The position numbers were made by a program, and so were the translations under genes. Shown piece after piece: positions 30,501 through 45,500 of a stretch of DNA of 64,000 bases. Position 1 is the stretch's first letter. Every line of letters begins with the position of its first letter. The notes under the pieces are model-generated. The model saw only the letters and a list, made by a program, of their open reading frames with translations. It had not been told where the DNA came from and searched no databases. The DNA comes from Anisus vortex (lineage: Eukaryota > Mollusca > Gastropoda > Planorbidae): assembly GCA_949126835.1 (NCBI GenBank), contig CASBPS010000048.1, positions 1,129,501-1,193,500 on the forward strand, read 5' to 3'.

Positions 30501-33500
30501 AGTTTGGACTATTGATATCTGAAATATGTTGCTTATAGATTAGTTTGGACTATTGATATCTGAAATATGTTGCTTATAGATTAGTTTGGACTATTGATAA
30601 CTGAAATATGTTGCTTATAGATTAGTTTGGACTATTGATAACTGAAATATGTTGCTTATAGATTAGTTTGGACTAATGGTAACTGAAATATGTTGCTTAT
30701 AGATTAGTTTGGACTATTGGTAACTGAAATATGTTGCTTATAGATTAGTTTGGACTATTGATATCTGAAATATGTTGCTTATAGATTAGTTTGGACTATT
30801 GATATCTGAAATATGTTGCTTATAGATTAGTTTGGACTATTGGTAACTGAAATATGTTGCTTATAGATTAGTTTGGACTATTGGTAACTGAAATATGTTG
30901 CTTATAGATTAGTTTGGACTACTGATATCTGAAATATGTTGCTTATAGATTAGTTTGGACTACTGATATCTGAAAATTGTTGCTTATAGATTAGTTTGGA
31001 CTATTGATATCTGAAATATGTTGCTTATAGATTAATTTGGGCTATTGATATCTGAAATATGTTGCTTATAGATTAGTTTGGACTAATGATATCTGAAATA
31101 TGTTGCTTATAGATTAGTTTGGACTATTGGTAACTGAAATATGTTGCTTATAGATTAGTTTGGACTATTGATATCTGAAATATGTTGCTTATAGATTAGT
31201 TTGGACTATTGATATCTGATATATGTTGCTTATAGATTAGTTTGGACTATTGGTAACTGAAATATGTTGCTTATAGATTAGTTTGGACTATTGATATCTG
31301 AAATATGTTGCTTATAGATTAGTTTGGACTATTGGTAACTGAAATATGTTGCTTATAGATTAGTTTGGACTATTGGTAACTGAAATATGTTGCTTATAGA
31401 TTAGTTTGGACTATTGATATCTGAAATATGTTGCTTATAGATTAGTTTGGACTATTGGTAACTGAAATATGTTGCTTATAGATTAGTTTTGACTACTGAT
31501 ATCTGAAATATGTTGCTTATAGATTAGTTTGGACTACTGATATCTGAAATATGTTGCTTATAGATTAGTTTGGACTACTGATATCTGAAATATGTTGCTT
31601 ATAGATTAGTTTGGACTATTGATATCTGAAATATGTTGCTTATAGATTAGTTTGGACTACTGATATCTGAAATATGTTGCTTATAGATTAGTTTGGACTA
31701 CTGATATCTGAAATATGTTGCTTATAGATTAGTTTGGACTACTGATATCTGAAATATGTTGCTTATAGATTAGTTTGGACTACTGATATCTGAAATATGT
31801 TGCTTATAGATTAGTTTGGACTATTGATATCTGAAATATGTTGCTTATAGATTAGTTTGGACTACTGATATCTGAAATATGTTGCTTATAGATTAGTTTG
31901 GACTATTGATATCTAAAATATGTTGCTTATAGATTAGTTTGGACTACTGATATCTGAAATATGTTGCTTATAGATTAGTTTGGACTACTGATATCTGAAA
32001 TATGTTGCTTATAGATTAGTTTGGACTACTGATATCTGAAATATGTTGCTTATAGATTAGTTTGGACTATTGATATCTGAAATATGTTGCTTATAGATTA
32101 GTTTGGACTATTGATATCTGAAATATGTTGCTTATAGATTAGTTTGGACTACTGATATCTGAAATATGTTGCTTATAGATTAGTTTGGACTACTGATATC
32201 TGAAATATGTTGCTTATAGAATAGTTTGGACTACTGATATCTGAAATATGTTGCTTATAGTTATAGATTAGTTTGGACTATTGATATCTGAAATATGTTG
32301 CTTATAGATTAGTTTGGACTATTGATATCTGAAATATGTTGCTTATAGATTAGTTTGGACTATTGATATCTGAAATATGTTGCTTATAGATTAGTTTGGA
32401 CTATTGATATCTGAAATATGTTGCTTATAGATTAGTTTGGACTATTAATATCTGAAATATGTTGCTTATAGATTAGTTTGGACTATTGATAACTAAAATA
32501 TGTTGCTTATAGATTAGTTTGGACTACTGATATCTGAAATATGTTGCTTATAGAATAGTTTGGACTACTGATATCTGAAATATGTTGCTTATAGTTATAG
32601 ATTAGTTTGGACTATTGATATCTGAAATATGTTGCTTATAGATTAGTTTGGACTATTGATATCTGAAATATGTTGCTTATAGATTAGTTTGGACTATTGA
32701 TATCTGAAATATGTTGCTTATAGATTAGTTTGGACTATTGATATCTGAAATATGTTGCTTATAGATTAGTTTGGACTATTGATATCTGAAATATGTTGCT
32801 TATAGATTAGTTTGGACTATTGATAACTGAAATATGTTGCTTATAGATTAGTTTGGACTATTGATAACTGAAATATGTTGCTTATAGATTAGTTTGGACT
32901 AATGGTAACTGAAATATGTTGCTTATAGATTAGTTTGGACTATTGGTAACTGAAATATGTTGCTTATAGATTAGTTTGGACTATTGATATCTGAAATATG
33001 TTGCTTATAGATTAGTTTGGACTATTGATATCTGAAATATGTTGCTTATAGATTAGTTTGGACTATTGGTAACTGAAATATGTTGCTTATAGATTAGTTT
33101 GGACTATTGGTAACTGAAATATGTTGCTTATAGATTAGTTTGGACTACTGATATCTGAAATATGTTGCTTATAGATTAGTTTGGACTACTGATATCTGAA
33201 AATTGTTGCTTATAGATTAGTTTGGACTATTGATATCTGAAATATGTTGCTTATAGATTAATTTGGGCTATTGATATCTGAAATATGTTGCTTATAGATT
33301 AGTTTGGACTAATGATATCTGAAATATGTTGCTTATAGATTAGTTTGGACTATTGGTAACTGAAATATGTTGCTTATAGATTAGTTTGGACTATTGATAT
33401 CTGAAATATGTTGCTTATAGATTAGTTTGGACTATTGATATCTGATATATGTTGCTTATAGATTAGTTTGGACTATTGGTAACTGAAATATGTTGCTTAT

Positions 33501-36500
33501 AGATTAGTTTGGACTATTGATATCTGAAATATGTTGCTTATAGATTAGTTTGGACTATTGGTAACTGAAATATGTTGCTTATAGATTAGTTTGGACTATT
33601 GGTAACTGAAATATGTTGCTTATAGATTAGTTTGGACTATTGATATCTGAAATATGTTGCTTATAGATTAGTTTGGACTATTGGTAACTGAAATATGTTG
33701 CTTATAGATTAGTTTTGACTACTGATATCTGAAATATGTTGCTTATAGATTAGTTTGGACTACTGATATCTGAAATATGTTGCTTATAGATTAGTTTGGA
33801 CTACTGATATCTGAAATATGTTGCTTATAGATTAGTTTGGACTATTGATATCTGAAATATGTTGCTTATAGATTAGTTTGGACTATTAATATCTGAAATA
33901 TGTTGCTTATAGATTAGTTTGGACTATTGATAACTAAAATATGTTGCTTATAGATTAGTTTGGACTACTGATATCTGAAATATGTTGCTTATAGAATAGT
34001 TTGGACTACTGATATCTGAAATATGTTGCTTATAGTTATAGATTAGTTTGGACTATTGATATCTGAAATATGTTGCTTATAGATTAGTTTGGACTATTGA
34101 TATCTGAAATATGTTGCTTATAGATTAGTTTGGACTATTGATATCTGAAATATGTTGCTTATAGATTAGTTTGGACTATTGATATCTGAAATATGTTGCT
34201 TATAGATTAGTTTGGACTATTGATATCTGAAATATGTTGCTTATAGATTAGTTTGGACTATTGATAACTGAAATATGTTGCTTATAGATTAGTTTGGACT
34301 ATTGATAACTGAAATATGTTGCTTATAGATTAGTTTGGACTAATGGTAACTGAAATATGTTGCTTATAGATTAGTTTGGACTATTGGTAACTGAAATATG
34401 TTGCTTATAGATTAGTTTGGACTATTGATATCTGAAATATGTTGCTTATAGATTAGTTTGGACTATTGATATCTGAAATATGTTGCTTATAGATTAGTTT
34501 GGACTATTGGTAACTGAAATATGTTGCTTATAGATTAGTTTGGACTATTGGTAACTGAAATATGTTGCTTATAGATTAGTTTGGACTACTGATATCTGAA
34601 ATATGTTGCTTATAGATTAGTTTGGACTACTGATATCTGAAAATTGTTGCTTATAGATTAGTTTGGACTATTGATATCTGAAATATGTTGCTTATAGATT
34701 AATTTGGGCTATTGATATCTGAAATATGTTGCTTATAGATTAGTTTGGACTAATGATATCTGAAATATGTTGCTTATAGATTAGTTTGGACTATTGGTAA
34801 CTGAAATATGTTGCTTATAGATTAGTTTGGACTATTGATATCTGAAATATGTTGCTTATAGATTAGTTTGGACTATTGATATCTGATATATGTTGCTTAT
34901 AGATTAGTTTGGACTATTGGTAACTGAAATATGTTGCTTATAGATTAGTTTGGACTATTGATATCTGAAATATGTTGCTTATAGATTAGTTTGGACTATT
35001 GGTAACTGAAATATGTTGCTTATAGATTAGTTTGGACTATTGGTAACTGAAATATGTTGCTTATAGATTAGTTTGGACTATTGATATCTGAAATATGTTG
35101 CTTATAGATTAGTTTGGACTATTGGTAACTGAAATATGTTGCTTATAGATTAGTTTTGACTACTGATATCTGAAATATGTTGCTTATAGATTAGTTTGGA
35201 CTACTGATATCTGAAATATGTTGCTTATAGATTAGTTTGGACTACTGATATCTGAAATATGTTGCTTATAGATTAGTTTGGACTATTGATATCTGAAATA
35301 TGTTGCTTATAGATTAGTTTGGACTACTGATATCTGAAATATGTTGCTTATAGATTAGTTTGGACTACTGATATCTGAAATATGTTGCTTATAGATTAGT
35401 TTGGACTACTGATATCTGAAATATGTTGCTTATAGATTAGTTTGGACTACTGATATCTGAAATATGTTGCTTATAGATTAGTTTGGACTATTGATATCTG
35501 AAATATGTTGCTTATAGATTAGTTTGGACTACTGATATCTGAAATATGTTGCTTATAGATTAGTTTGGACTATTGATATCTAAAATATGTTGCTTATAGA
35601 TTAGTTTGGACTACTGATATCTGAAATATGTTGCTTATAGATTAGTTTGGACTACTGATATCTGAAATATGTTGCTTATAGATTAGTTTGGACTACTGAT
35701 ATCTGAAATATGTTGCTTATAGATTAGTTTGGACTATTGATATCTGAAATATGTTGCTTATAGATTAGTTTGGACTATTGATATCTGAAATATGTTGCTT
35801 ATAGATTAGTTTGGACTACTGATATCTGAAATATGTTGCTTATAGATTAGTTTGGACTACTGATATCTGAAATATGTTGCTTATAGAATAGTTTGGACTA
35901 CTGATATCTGAAATATGTTGCTTATAGTTATAGATTAGTTTGGACTATTGATATCTGAAATATGTTGCTTATAGATTAGTTTGGACTATTGATATCTGAA
36001 ATATGTTGCTTATAGATTAGTTTGGACTATTGATATCTGAAATATGTTGCTTATAGATTAGTTTGGACTATTGATATCTGAAATATGTTGCTTATAGATT
36101 AGTTTGGACTATTAATATCTGAAATATGTTGCTTATAGATTAGTTTGGACTATTGATAACTAAAATATGTTGCTTATAGATTAGTTTGGACTATTGATAA
36201 CTGAAATATGTTGCTTATAGATTAGTTTGGACTAATGGTAACTGAAATATGTTGCTTATAGATTAGTTTGGACTATTGGTAACTGAAATATGTTGCTTAT
36301 AGATTAGTTTTGACTACTGATATCTGAAATATGTTGCTTATAGATTAGTTTGGACTACTGATATCTGAAATATGTTGCTTATAGATTAGTTTGGACTACT
36401 GATATCTGAAATATGTTGCTTATAGATTAGTTTGGACTATTGATATCTGAAATATGTTGCTTATAGATTAGTTTGGACTATTAATATCTGAAATATGTTG

Positions 36501-39500
36501 CTTATAGATTAGTTTGGACTATTGATAACTAAAATATGTTGCTTATAGATTAGTTTGGACTACTGATATCTGAAATATGTTGCTTATAGAATAGTTTGGA
36601 CTACTGATATCTGAAATATGTTGCTTATAGTTATAGATTAGTTTGGACTATTGATATCTGAAATATGTTGCTTATAGATTAGTTTGGACTATTGATATCT
36701 GAAATATGTTGCTTATAGATTAGTTTGGACTATTGATATCTGAAATATGTTGCTTATAGATTAGTTTGGACTATTGATATCTGAAATATGTTGCTTATAG
36801 ATTAGTTTGGACTATTGATATCTGAAATATGTTGCTTATAGATTAGTTTGGACTATTGATAACTGAAATATGTTGCTTATAGATTAGTTTGGACTATTGA
36901 TAACTGAAATATGTTGCTTATAGATTAGTTTGGACTAATGGTAACTGAAATATGTTGCTTATAGATTAGTTTGGACTATTGGTAACTGAAATATGTTGCT
37001 TATAGATTAGTTTGGACTATTGATATCTGAAATATGTTGCTTATAGATTAGTTTGGACTATTGATATCTGAAATATGTTGCTTATAGATTAGTTTGGACT
37101 ATTGGTAACTGAAATATGTTGCTTATAGATTAGTTTGGACTATTGGTAACTGAAATATGTTGCTTATAGATTAGTTTGGACTACTGATATCTGAAATATG
37201 TTGCTTATAGATTAGTTTGGACTACTGATATCTGAAAATTGTTGCTTATAGATTAGTTTGGACTATTGATATCTGAAATATGTTGCTTATAGATTAATTT
37301 GGGCTATTGATATCTGAAATATGTTGCTTATAGATTAGTTTGGACTAATGATATCTGAAATATGTTGCTTATAGATTAGTTTGGACTATTGGTAACTGAA
37401 ATATGTTGCTTATAGATTAGTTTGGACTATTGATATCTGAAATATGTTGCTTATAGATTAGTTTGGACTATTGATATCTGATATATGTTGCTTATAGATT
37501 AGTTTGGACTATTGGTAACTGAAATATGTTGCTTATAGATTAGTTTGGACTATTGATATCTGAAATATGTTGCTTATAGATTAGTTTGGACTATTGGTAA
37601 CTGAAATATGTTGCTTATAGATTAGTTTGGACTATTGGTAACTGAAATATGTTGCTTATAGATTAGTTTGGACTATTGATATCTGAAATATGTTGCTTAT
37701 AGATTAGTTTGGACTATTGGTAACTGAAATATGTTGCTTATAGATTAGTTTTGACTACTGATATCTGAAATATGTTGCTTATAGATTAGTTTGGACTACT
37801 GATATCTGAAATATGTTGCTTATAGATTAGTTTGGACTACTGATATCTGAAATATGTTGCTTATAGATTAGTTTGGACTATTGATATCTGAAATATGTTG
37901 CTTATAGATTAGTTTGGACTACTGATATCTGAAATATGTTGCTTATAGATTAGTTTGGACTACTGATATCTGAAATATGTTGCTTATAGATTAGTTTGGA
38001 CTACTGATATCTGAAATATGTTGCTTATAGATTAGTTTGGACTACTGATATCTGAAATATGTTGCTTATAGATTAGTTTGGACTATTGATATCTGAAATA
38101 TGTTGCTTATAGATTAGTTTGGACTACTGATATCTGAAATATGTTGCTTATAGATTAGTTTGGACTATTGATATCTAAAATATGTTGCTTATAGATTAGT
38201 TTGGACTACTGATATCTGAAATATGTTGCTTATAGATTAGTTTGGACTACTGATATCTGAAATATGTTGCTTATAGATTAGTTTGGACTACTGATATCTG
38301 AAATATGTTGCTTATAGATTAGTTTGGACTATTGATATCTGAAATATGTTGCTTATAGATTAGTTTGGACTATTGATATCTGAAATATGTTGCTTATAGA
38401 TTAGTTTGGACTACTGATATCTGAAATATGTTGCTTATAGATTAGTTTGGACTACTGATATCTGAAATATGTTGCTTATAGAATAGTTTGGACTACTGAT
38501 ATCTGAAATATGTTGCTTATAGTTATAGATTAGTTTGGACTATTGATATCTGAAATATGTTGCTTATAGATTAGTTTGGACTATTGATATCTGAAATATG
38601 TTGCTTATAGATTAGTTTGGACTATTGATATCTGAAATATGTTGCTTATAGATTAGTTTGGACTATTGATATCTGAAATATGTTGCTTATAGATTAGTTT
38701 GGACTATTAATATCTGAAATATGTTGCTTATAGATTAGTTTGGACTATTGATAACTAAAATATGTTGCTTATAGATTAGTTTGGACTATTGATAACTGAA
38801 ATATGTTGCTTATAGATTAGTTTGGACTAATGGTAACTGAAATATGTTGCTTATAGATTAGTTTGGACTATTGGTAACTGAAATATGTTGCTTATAGATT
38901 AGTTTGGACTATTGATATCTGAAATATGTTGCTTATAGATTAGTTTGGACTATTGATATCTAAAATATGTTGCTTATAGATTAGTTTGGACTATTAGTAA
39001 CTGAAATATGTTGCTTATAGATTAGTTTGGACTATTGGTAACTGAAATATGTTGCTTATAGATTAGTTTGGACTACTGATATCTGAAATATGTTGCTTAT
39101 AGATTAGTTTGGACTACTGATATCTGAAAATTGTTGCTTATAGATTAGTTTGGACTATTGATATCTGAAATATGTTGCTTATAGATTAATTTGGACTATT
39201 GATATCTGAAATATGTTGCTTATAGATTAGTTTGGACTAATGATATCTGAAATATGTTGCTTATAGATTAGTTTGGACTATTGGTAACTGAAATATGTTG
39301 CTTATAGATTAGTTTGGACTATTGATATCTGAAATATGTTGCTTATAGATTAGTTTGGACTATTGATATCTGATATATGTTGCTTATAGATTAGTTTGGA
39401 CTATTGGTAACTGAAATATGTTGCTTATAGATTAGTTTGGACTATTGATATCTGAAATATGTTGCTTATAGATTAGTTTGGACTATTGGTAACTGAAATA

Positions 39501-42500
39501 TGTTGCTTATAGATTAGTTTGGACTATTGGTAACTGAAATATGTTGCTTATAGATTAGTTTGGACTATTGATATCTGAAATATGTTGCTTATAGATTAGT
39601 TTGGACTATTGGTAACTGAAATATGTTGCTTATAGATTATTTTTGACTACTGATATCTGAAATATGTTGCTTATAGATTAGTTTGGACTACTGATATCTG
39701 AAATATGTTGCTTATAGATTAGTTTGGACTACTGATATCTGAAATATGTTGCTTATAGATTAGTTTGGACTACTGATATCTGAAATATGTTGCTTATAGA
39801 TTAGTTTGGACTATTGATATCTGAAATATGTTGCTTATAGATTAGTTTGGACTATTGATATCTGAAATATGTTGCTTATAGATTAGTTTGGACTATTGGT
39901 AACTGAAATATGTTGCTTATAGATTAGTTTGGACTATTGGTAACTGAAATATGTTGCTTATAGATTAGTTTGGACTATTGGTAACTGAAATATGTTGCTT
40001 ATAGATTAGTTTGGACTATTGGTAACTGAAATATGTTGCTTATAGATTAGTTTGGACTATTGATATCTGAAATATGTTGCTTATAGATTAGTTTGGACTA
40101 TTGGTAACTGAAATATGTTGCTTATAGATTAGTTTGGACTATTGGTAACTGAAATATGTTGCTTATAGATTAGTTTGGACTATTGATATCTGAAATATGT
40201 TGCTTATAGATTAGTTTGGACTATTCATATCTGAAATATGTTGCTTATATATTAGTTTGGACTATTGGTAACTGAAATATGTTGCTTATAGATTAGTTTG
40301 GACTATTGGTAACTGAAATATATTGCTTATAGATTAGTTTGGACTACTGATATCTGAAATATGTTGCTTATAGATTAGTTTGGACTACTGATATCTGAAA
40401 TATGTTGCTTATAGATTAGTTTGGACTACTGATATCTGAAAATTGTTGCTTATAGATTAGTTTGGACTATTGATATCTGAAATATGTTGCTTATAGATTA
40501 GTTTGGACTATTGATATCTGAAATATGTTACTTATAGATTAGTTTGGACTACTGATATCTGAAATATGTTGCTTATAGATTAGTTTGGACTATTGGTAAC
40601 TGAAATATGTTGCTTATAGATTAGTTTGGACTATTGATATCTGAAATATGTTGCTTATAGATTAGTTTGGACTATTGGTAACTGAAATATGTTGCTTATA
40701 GATTAGTTTGGACTACTGATATCTGAAATATGTTGCTTATAGATTAGTTTGGACTACTGATATCTGAAATATGTTGCTTATAGATTAGTTTGGACTACTG
40801 ATATCTGAAATATGTTGCTTATAGATTAGTTTGGACTACTGATATCTGAAAATTGTTGCTTATAGATTAGTTTGGACTATTGATATCTGAAATATGTTGC
40901 TTATAGATTAGTTTGGACTATTGATATCTGAAATATGTTGCTTATAGATTAGTTTGGACTATTGATATCTGAAATATGTTGCTTATAGATTAGTTTGGAC
41001 TACTGATATCTGAAATATGTTGCTTATAGATTAGTTTGGACTAGTGGTAACTAAAATATGTTGCTTATAGATTAGTTTAGACTATTGATATCTGAAATAT
41101 GTTGCTTATAGATTAGTTTGGACTATTGATATCTGAAATATGTTGCTTATAGATTAGTTTGGACTATTGATATCTGAAATATGTTGCTTATAGATTAGTT
41201 TGGACTATTGATATCTGAAATATGTTGCTTATAGATTAGTTTGGACTATTGATATCTGAAATATGTTGCTTATAGATTAGTTTGGACTATTGATATCTGA
41301 AATATGTTGCTTATAGATTAGTTTGGACTACTGATATCTGAAATATGTTGCTTATAGATTAGTTTGGACTATTGATATCTGAAATATGTTGCTTATAGAT
41401 TAGTTTGGACTACTGATATCTGAAATATGTTGCTTATAGATTAGTTTGGACTACTGATATCTGAAATATGTTGCTTATAGATTAGTTTGGACTACTGATA
41501 TCTGAAATATGTTGCTTATAGATTAGTTTGGACTATTGATATCTGAAATATGTTGCTTATAGATTAGTTTGGACTATTGATATCTGAAATATGTTGCTTA
41601 TAGATTAGTTTGGACTACTGATATCTGAAATATGTTGCTTATAGATTAGTTTGGACTACTGATATCTGAAATATGTTGCTTATAGAATAGTTTGGACTAC
41701 TGATATCTGAAATATGTTGCTTATAGTTATAGATTAGTTTGGACTATTGATATCTGAAATATGTTGCTTATAGATTAGTTTGGACTATTGATATCTGAAA
41801 TATGTTGCTTATAGATTAGTTTGGACTATTGATATCTGAAATATGTTGCTTATAGATTAGTTTGGACTATTGATATCTGAAATATGTTGCTTATAGATTA
41901 GTTTGGACTATTGATATCTGAAATATGTTGCTTATAGATTAGTTTGGACTATTGATAACTGAAATATGTTGCTTATAGATTAGTTTGGACTATTGATAAC
42001 TGAAATATGTTGCTTATAGATTAGTTTGGACTAATGGTAACTGAAATATGTTGCTTATAGATTAGTTTGGACTATTGGTAACTGAAATATGTTGCTTATA
42101 GATTAGTTTGGACTATTGATATCTGAAATATGTTGCTTATAGATTAGTTTGGACTATTGATATCTGAAATATGTTGCTTATAGATTAGTTTGGACTATTG
42201 GTAACTGAAATATGTTGCTTATAGATTAGTTTGGACTATTGGTAACTGAAATATGTTGCTTATAGATTAGTTTGGACTACTGATATCTGAAATATGTTGC
42301 TTATAGATTAGTTTGGACTACTGATATCTGAAAATTGTTGCTTATAGATTAGTTTGGACTATTGATATCTGAAATATGTTGCTTATAGATTAATTTGGGC
42401 TATTGATATCTGAAATATGTTGCTTATAGATTAGTTTGGACTAATGATATCTGAAATATGTTGCTTATAGATTAGTTTGGACTATTGGTAACTGAAATAT

Positions 42501-45500
42501 GTTGCTTATAGATTAGTTTGGACTATTGATATCTGAAATATGTTGCTTATAGATTAGTTTGGACTATTGATATCTGATATATGTTGCTTATAGATTAGTT
42601 TGGACTATTGGTAACTGAAATATGTTGCTTATAGATTAGTTTGGACTATTGATATCTGAAATATGTTGCTTATAGATTAGTTTGGACTATTGGTAACTGA
42701 AATATGTTGCTTATAGATTAGTTTGGACTATTGGTAACTGAAATATGTTGCTTATAGATTAGTTTGGACTATTGATATCTGAAATATGTTGCTTATAGAT
42801 TAGTTTGGACTATTGGTAACTGAAATATGTTGCTTATAGATTAGTTTTGACTACTGATATCTGAAATATGTTGCTTATAGATTAGTTTGGACTACTGATA
42901 TCTGAAATATGTTGCTTATAGATTAGTTTGGACTACTGATATCTGAAATATGTTGCTTATAGATTAGTTTGGACTACTGATATCTGAAATATGTTGCTTA
43001 TAGATTAGTTTGGACTATTGATATCTGAAATATGTTGCTTATAGATTAGTTTGGAATATTAATATCTGAAATATGTTGCTTATAGATTAGTTTGGACTAT
43101 TGGTAACTGAAATATGTTGCTTAAAGATTAGTTTGGACTATTGGTAACTGAAATATGTTGCTTATAGATTAGTTTGGACTATTGGTAACTGAAATATGTT
43201 GCTTATAGATTAGTTTGGACTATTGGTAACTGAAATATGTTGCTTATAGATTAGTTTGGACTATTGATATCTGAAATATTTTGCTTATAGATAAGTTTGG
43301 ACTATTGGTAACTGAAATATGTTGCTTATTGATTAGTTTGGACTATTGGTAACTGAAATATGTTGCTTATAGATTAGTTTGGACTATTGATATCTGAAAT
43401 ATGTTGCTTATAGATTAGTTTGGACTATTGATATCTGAAATATGTTGCTTATAGATTAGTTTGGACTATTGGTAACTGAAATATGTTGCTTATAGATTAG
43501 TTTGGACTATTGGTAACTGAAATATGTTGCTTATAGATTAGTTTGGACTACTGATATCTGAAATATGTTGCTTATAGATTAGTTTAGACTACTGATATCT
43601 GAAATATGTTGCTTATAGATTAGTTTGGACTACTGATATCTGAAAATTGTTGCTTATAGATTAGTTTGGACTATTGATATCTGAAATATGTTGCTTATAG
43701 ATTAGTTTGGACTATTGATATCTGAAATATGTTACTTATAGATTAGTTTGGACTACTGATATCTGAAATATGTTGCTTATAGATTAGTTTGGACTATTGG
43801 TAACTGAAATATGTTGCTTATAGATTAGTTTGGACTATTGATATCTGAAATATGTTGCTTATAGATTAGTTTGGACTATTGGTAACTGAAATATGTTGCT
43901 TATAGATTAATTTGGACTACTGATATCTGAAATATGTTGCTTATAGATTAGTTTGGACTGAGGATATCTGAAATATGTTGCTTATAGATTAGTTTGGACT
44001 ATTGATATCTGAAATATGTTGCTTATAGATTAGTTTGGACTACTGATATCTGAAATATGTTGCTTATAGATTAGTTTGGACTATTGGTAACTGAAATATG
44101 TTGCTTATAGATTAGTTTGGACTATTGATATCTGAAATATGTTGCTTATAGATTAGTTTGGACTATTGATATCTGAAATATGTTGCTTATAGATTAGTTT
44201 GGACTATTGGTAACTGAAATATGTTGCTTATAGATTAGTTTGGACTATTGATATCTGAAATATGTTGCTTATAGATCAGTTTGGACTATTGGTAACTGAA
44301 ATATGTTGCTTATAGATTAGTTTGGACTATTGGTAACTGAAATATGTTGCTTATAGATTAGTTTGGACTATTGATATCTGAAATATGTTGCTTATAGATT
44401 AGTTTGGACTATTGGTAACTGAAATATGTTGCTTATAGATTAGTTTGGACTATTATTATCTGAAATATGTTGCTTATAGATTAGTTTGGACTATTGATAT
44501 CTGAAATTTGTTGCTTATAGATTAGTTTGGACTATTGGTAACTGAAATATGTTGCTTATAGATTAGTTTGGACTATTGATATCTGAAATATGTTGCTTAT
44601 AGATTAGTTTGGACTATTGGTAACAGAAATATGTTGCTTATAGATTAGTTTGGACTATTGGTAACTGAAATATGTTGCTTATAGATTAGTTTGGACTATT
44701 GATATCTGAAATATGTTGCTTATAGATTAGTTTGGACTATTGGTAACTGAAATATGTTGCTTATAGATTAGTTTGGACTATTGATATCTGAAATATGTTG
44801 CTTATAGATTAGTTTGGACTATTGGTAACTGAAATATGTTGCTTATAGATTAGTTTGGACTACTGATATCTGAAATATGTTGCTTATAGATTAGTTTGGA
44901 CTATTGGTAACTGAAATATGTTGCTTATAGATTAGTTTGGACTATTGATATCTGAAATATGTTGCTTATAGATTAGTTTGGACTATTGATATCTGAAATA
45001 TGTTGCTTATAGATTAGTTTGGACTATTGGTAACTGAAATATGTTGCTTATAGATTAGTTTGGACTATTGATATCTGAAATATGTTGCTTATAGATTAGT
45101 TTGGACTATTGATATCTGAAATATGTTGCTTATAGATTAGTTTGGACTATTGGTAACTGAAATATGTTGCTTATAGATTAGTTTGGACTATTGGTAACTG
45201 AAATATGTTGCTTATAGATTAGTTTAAACTATTGATATCTGAAATATGTTGCTTATAGATTAGTTTGGACTATTGGTAACTGAAATATGTTGCTTATAGA
45301 TTAGTTTGGACTATTGATATCTGAAATATGTTGCTTATAGATTAGTTTGGACTATTGGTAACTGAAATATGTTGCTTATAGATTAGTTTGGACTATTGGT
45401 AACTGAAATATGTTGCTTATAGATTAGTTTGGACTATTGATATCTGAAATATGTTGCTTATAGATTAGTTTGGACTATTGGTAACTGAAATATGTTGCTT

